Part shown: positions 5,561 to 6,141 of the stretch, one piece after another
Numbering within the stretch: position 1 is the first letter of the stretch
Layout: each line of letters begins with the position of its first letter
From: an uncultured Pirellula sp.
Lineage (GTDB): Bacteria; Planctomycetota; Planctomycetia; Pirellulales; Pirellulaceae
Direction: 5' to 3'
NCBI GenBank assembly: GCA_903892365.1
Contig: CAITIF010000892.1
Coordinates: 1-6,141, forward strand
DNA length: 6,141 nucleotides
Translations under genes and position numbers: made by a program
Notes under the pieces: model-generated
Told to the model about the DNA's origin: nothing
What the model saw: the letters and a program-made list of their open reading frames with translations, nothing else
Databases searched by the model: none

Positions 5561-6141
5561 ATGTTCCAACGATTTGTCAAGTTCGCGTTCTGCGCGCTCA
5601 CACTGCTCAGTGTCGCGTCGATTTAAAAAGGGGGAAAGTTCGACACTGAGGTACTCTACCTGAAGTTGAACACGGCGGTCGGTACACGGGCTAACGACGT
5701 TTTTGGTTTTGACCCATCGTAGCGTTACACTCTTGGCTACACAGGAGAGAACAATTTAGGGTTGAGGTTTAAGTACTTTTCTTACGACCAACTAGCAACC
5801 GATCCAGGCGTTTCTCGACTGAGACTGGATTTTTACAACTTGGATCTGGAGTTGTTCAAGAAGTTGAACTTAACGAATTTCACTTCTGTCGATATCCGTG
5901 GCGGGTTGCGTTACAACGATTCGGAGGTCTCTTTTCCGACAGTAGGTGACCCCAACGACTTCCATGGTTTAGGGATCATCTTGGGCGCGAAGGGGCTGAC
6001 GCGTGCCTTTACGGGGGGCGACGTTTATGCCCTTGGAGCGTTTGCAATGCTTGCTGGTGAGCAGCATGCGACCAGCTCATGACATCAGCCGAACTCATAC
6101 CGAGCTTGCTTTGGGGGTACCAGCATACGTTTCAATTGGAG
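5561..6141 (+). pseudogene. Degraded planctomycete beta-barrel outer-membrane protein gene (two in-frame stops plus a frameshift), right end cut
   Basis: From ATG 5561 one frame encodes a signal peptide (MFQRFVKFAFCALTLLSVAS: positive residues, then a hydrophobic core) and hits TAA at 5624-5626. It continues in the same frame with FDTEVLYLKLNTAVGT...FDPS, hits TAG at 5720-5722, and continues RYTLGYTGENNLGLRFKYF through SRLRLDFYNLDLELFKKLNL, FTSVDIRGGLRYNDSEV and DVYALGAFAMLAGEQ to TGA 6080-6082. After 6080 the frame one base on reads DISRTHTELALGVPAYVSIG, which looks like the natural continuation, so a frameshift lies near 6080. Alternating polar/hydrophobic strands, GGLRYND and the aromatic-rich turns resemble planctomycete secreted beta-barrel proteins (similar in style to Lpg1974-type pore-forming proteins; the family call is from pattern memory). 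Conserved protein character on both sides of each stop shows decay of a single gene. It presumably continued beyond the window. Confidence 0.8.

Overview
The window looks like chromosomal DNA of a planctomycete, probably a Rhodopirellula/Pirellula-type organism. This is inferred from protein style (a divergent Hsp90, the adenylate-ligase/aldehyde-dehydrogenase pair, and a planctomycete-type beta-barrel remnant) and not from any marker gene. GC content looks moderate by eye. No RNA genes, IS elements, CRISPR arrays or replication origins were found.

Minus-strand block (4892 down to 1). Five genes lie head to tail. In transcription order they are: a 376-aa adenylate-forming ligase of the EhpF/LuxE/PaaK-like type; 50 bp later a 479-aa aldehyde-dehydrogenase-superfamily protein that lacks the usual general-base glutamate; overlapping it by one base (TAGTG), a trimeric-type purine nucleoside phosphorylase; after a 104-bp gap holding a TATAAT box and a hairpin, a DUF151 bifunctional-nuclease-domain protein; and overlapping that by one base (TAATG), an Hsp90-family chaperone that runs off the left edge (first 307 codons present). 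The first three genes look like one operon. The last two look like a translationally coupled pair that may have its own promoter.

The ligase and dehydrogenase make biochemical sense together: the ligase would activate a carboxylate as acyl-adenylate (or thioester), and the dehydrogenase would reduce the activated acyl group to an aldehyde. The substrate cannot be read from the sequence. The phosphorylase fits purine salvage, and its link to the pair is not obvious.

Right part (4893-6141). About 670 bp without a convincing gene separate the operon from the right end. This stretch carries a perfect 14-bp palindrome and weak promoter- and terminator-like signals. From 5561 to the right edge lies a clear plus-strand pseudogene of a secreted planctomycete beta-barrel outer-membrane protein. 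It keeps a strong Shine-Dalgarno sequence, start codon and signal peptide but carries two in-frame stops and an apparent frameshift.

Nothing here proves a new defence or mobile system. The most interesting items are the two-gene carboxylate-activation/reduction module, the coupled DUF151-Hsp90 pair and the freshly decayed barrel gene.
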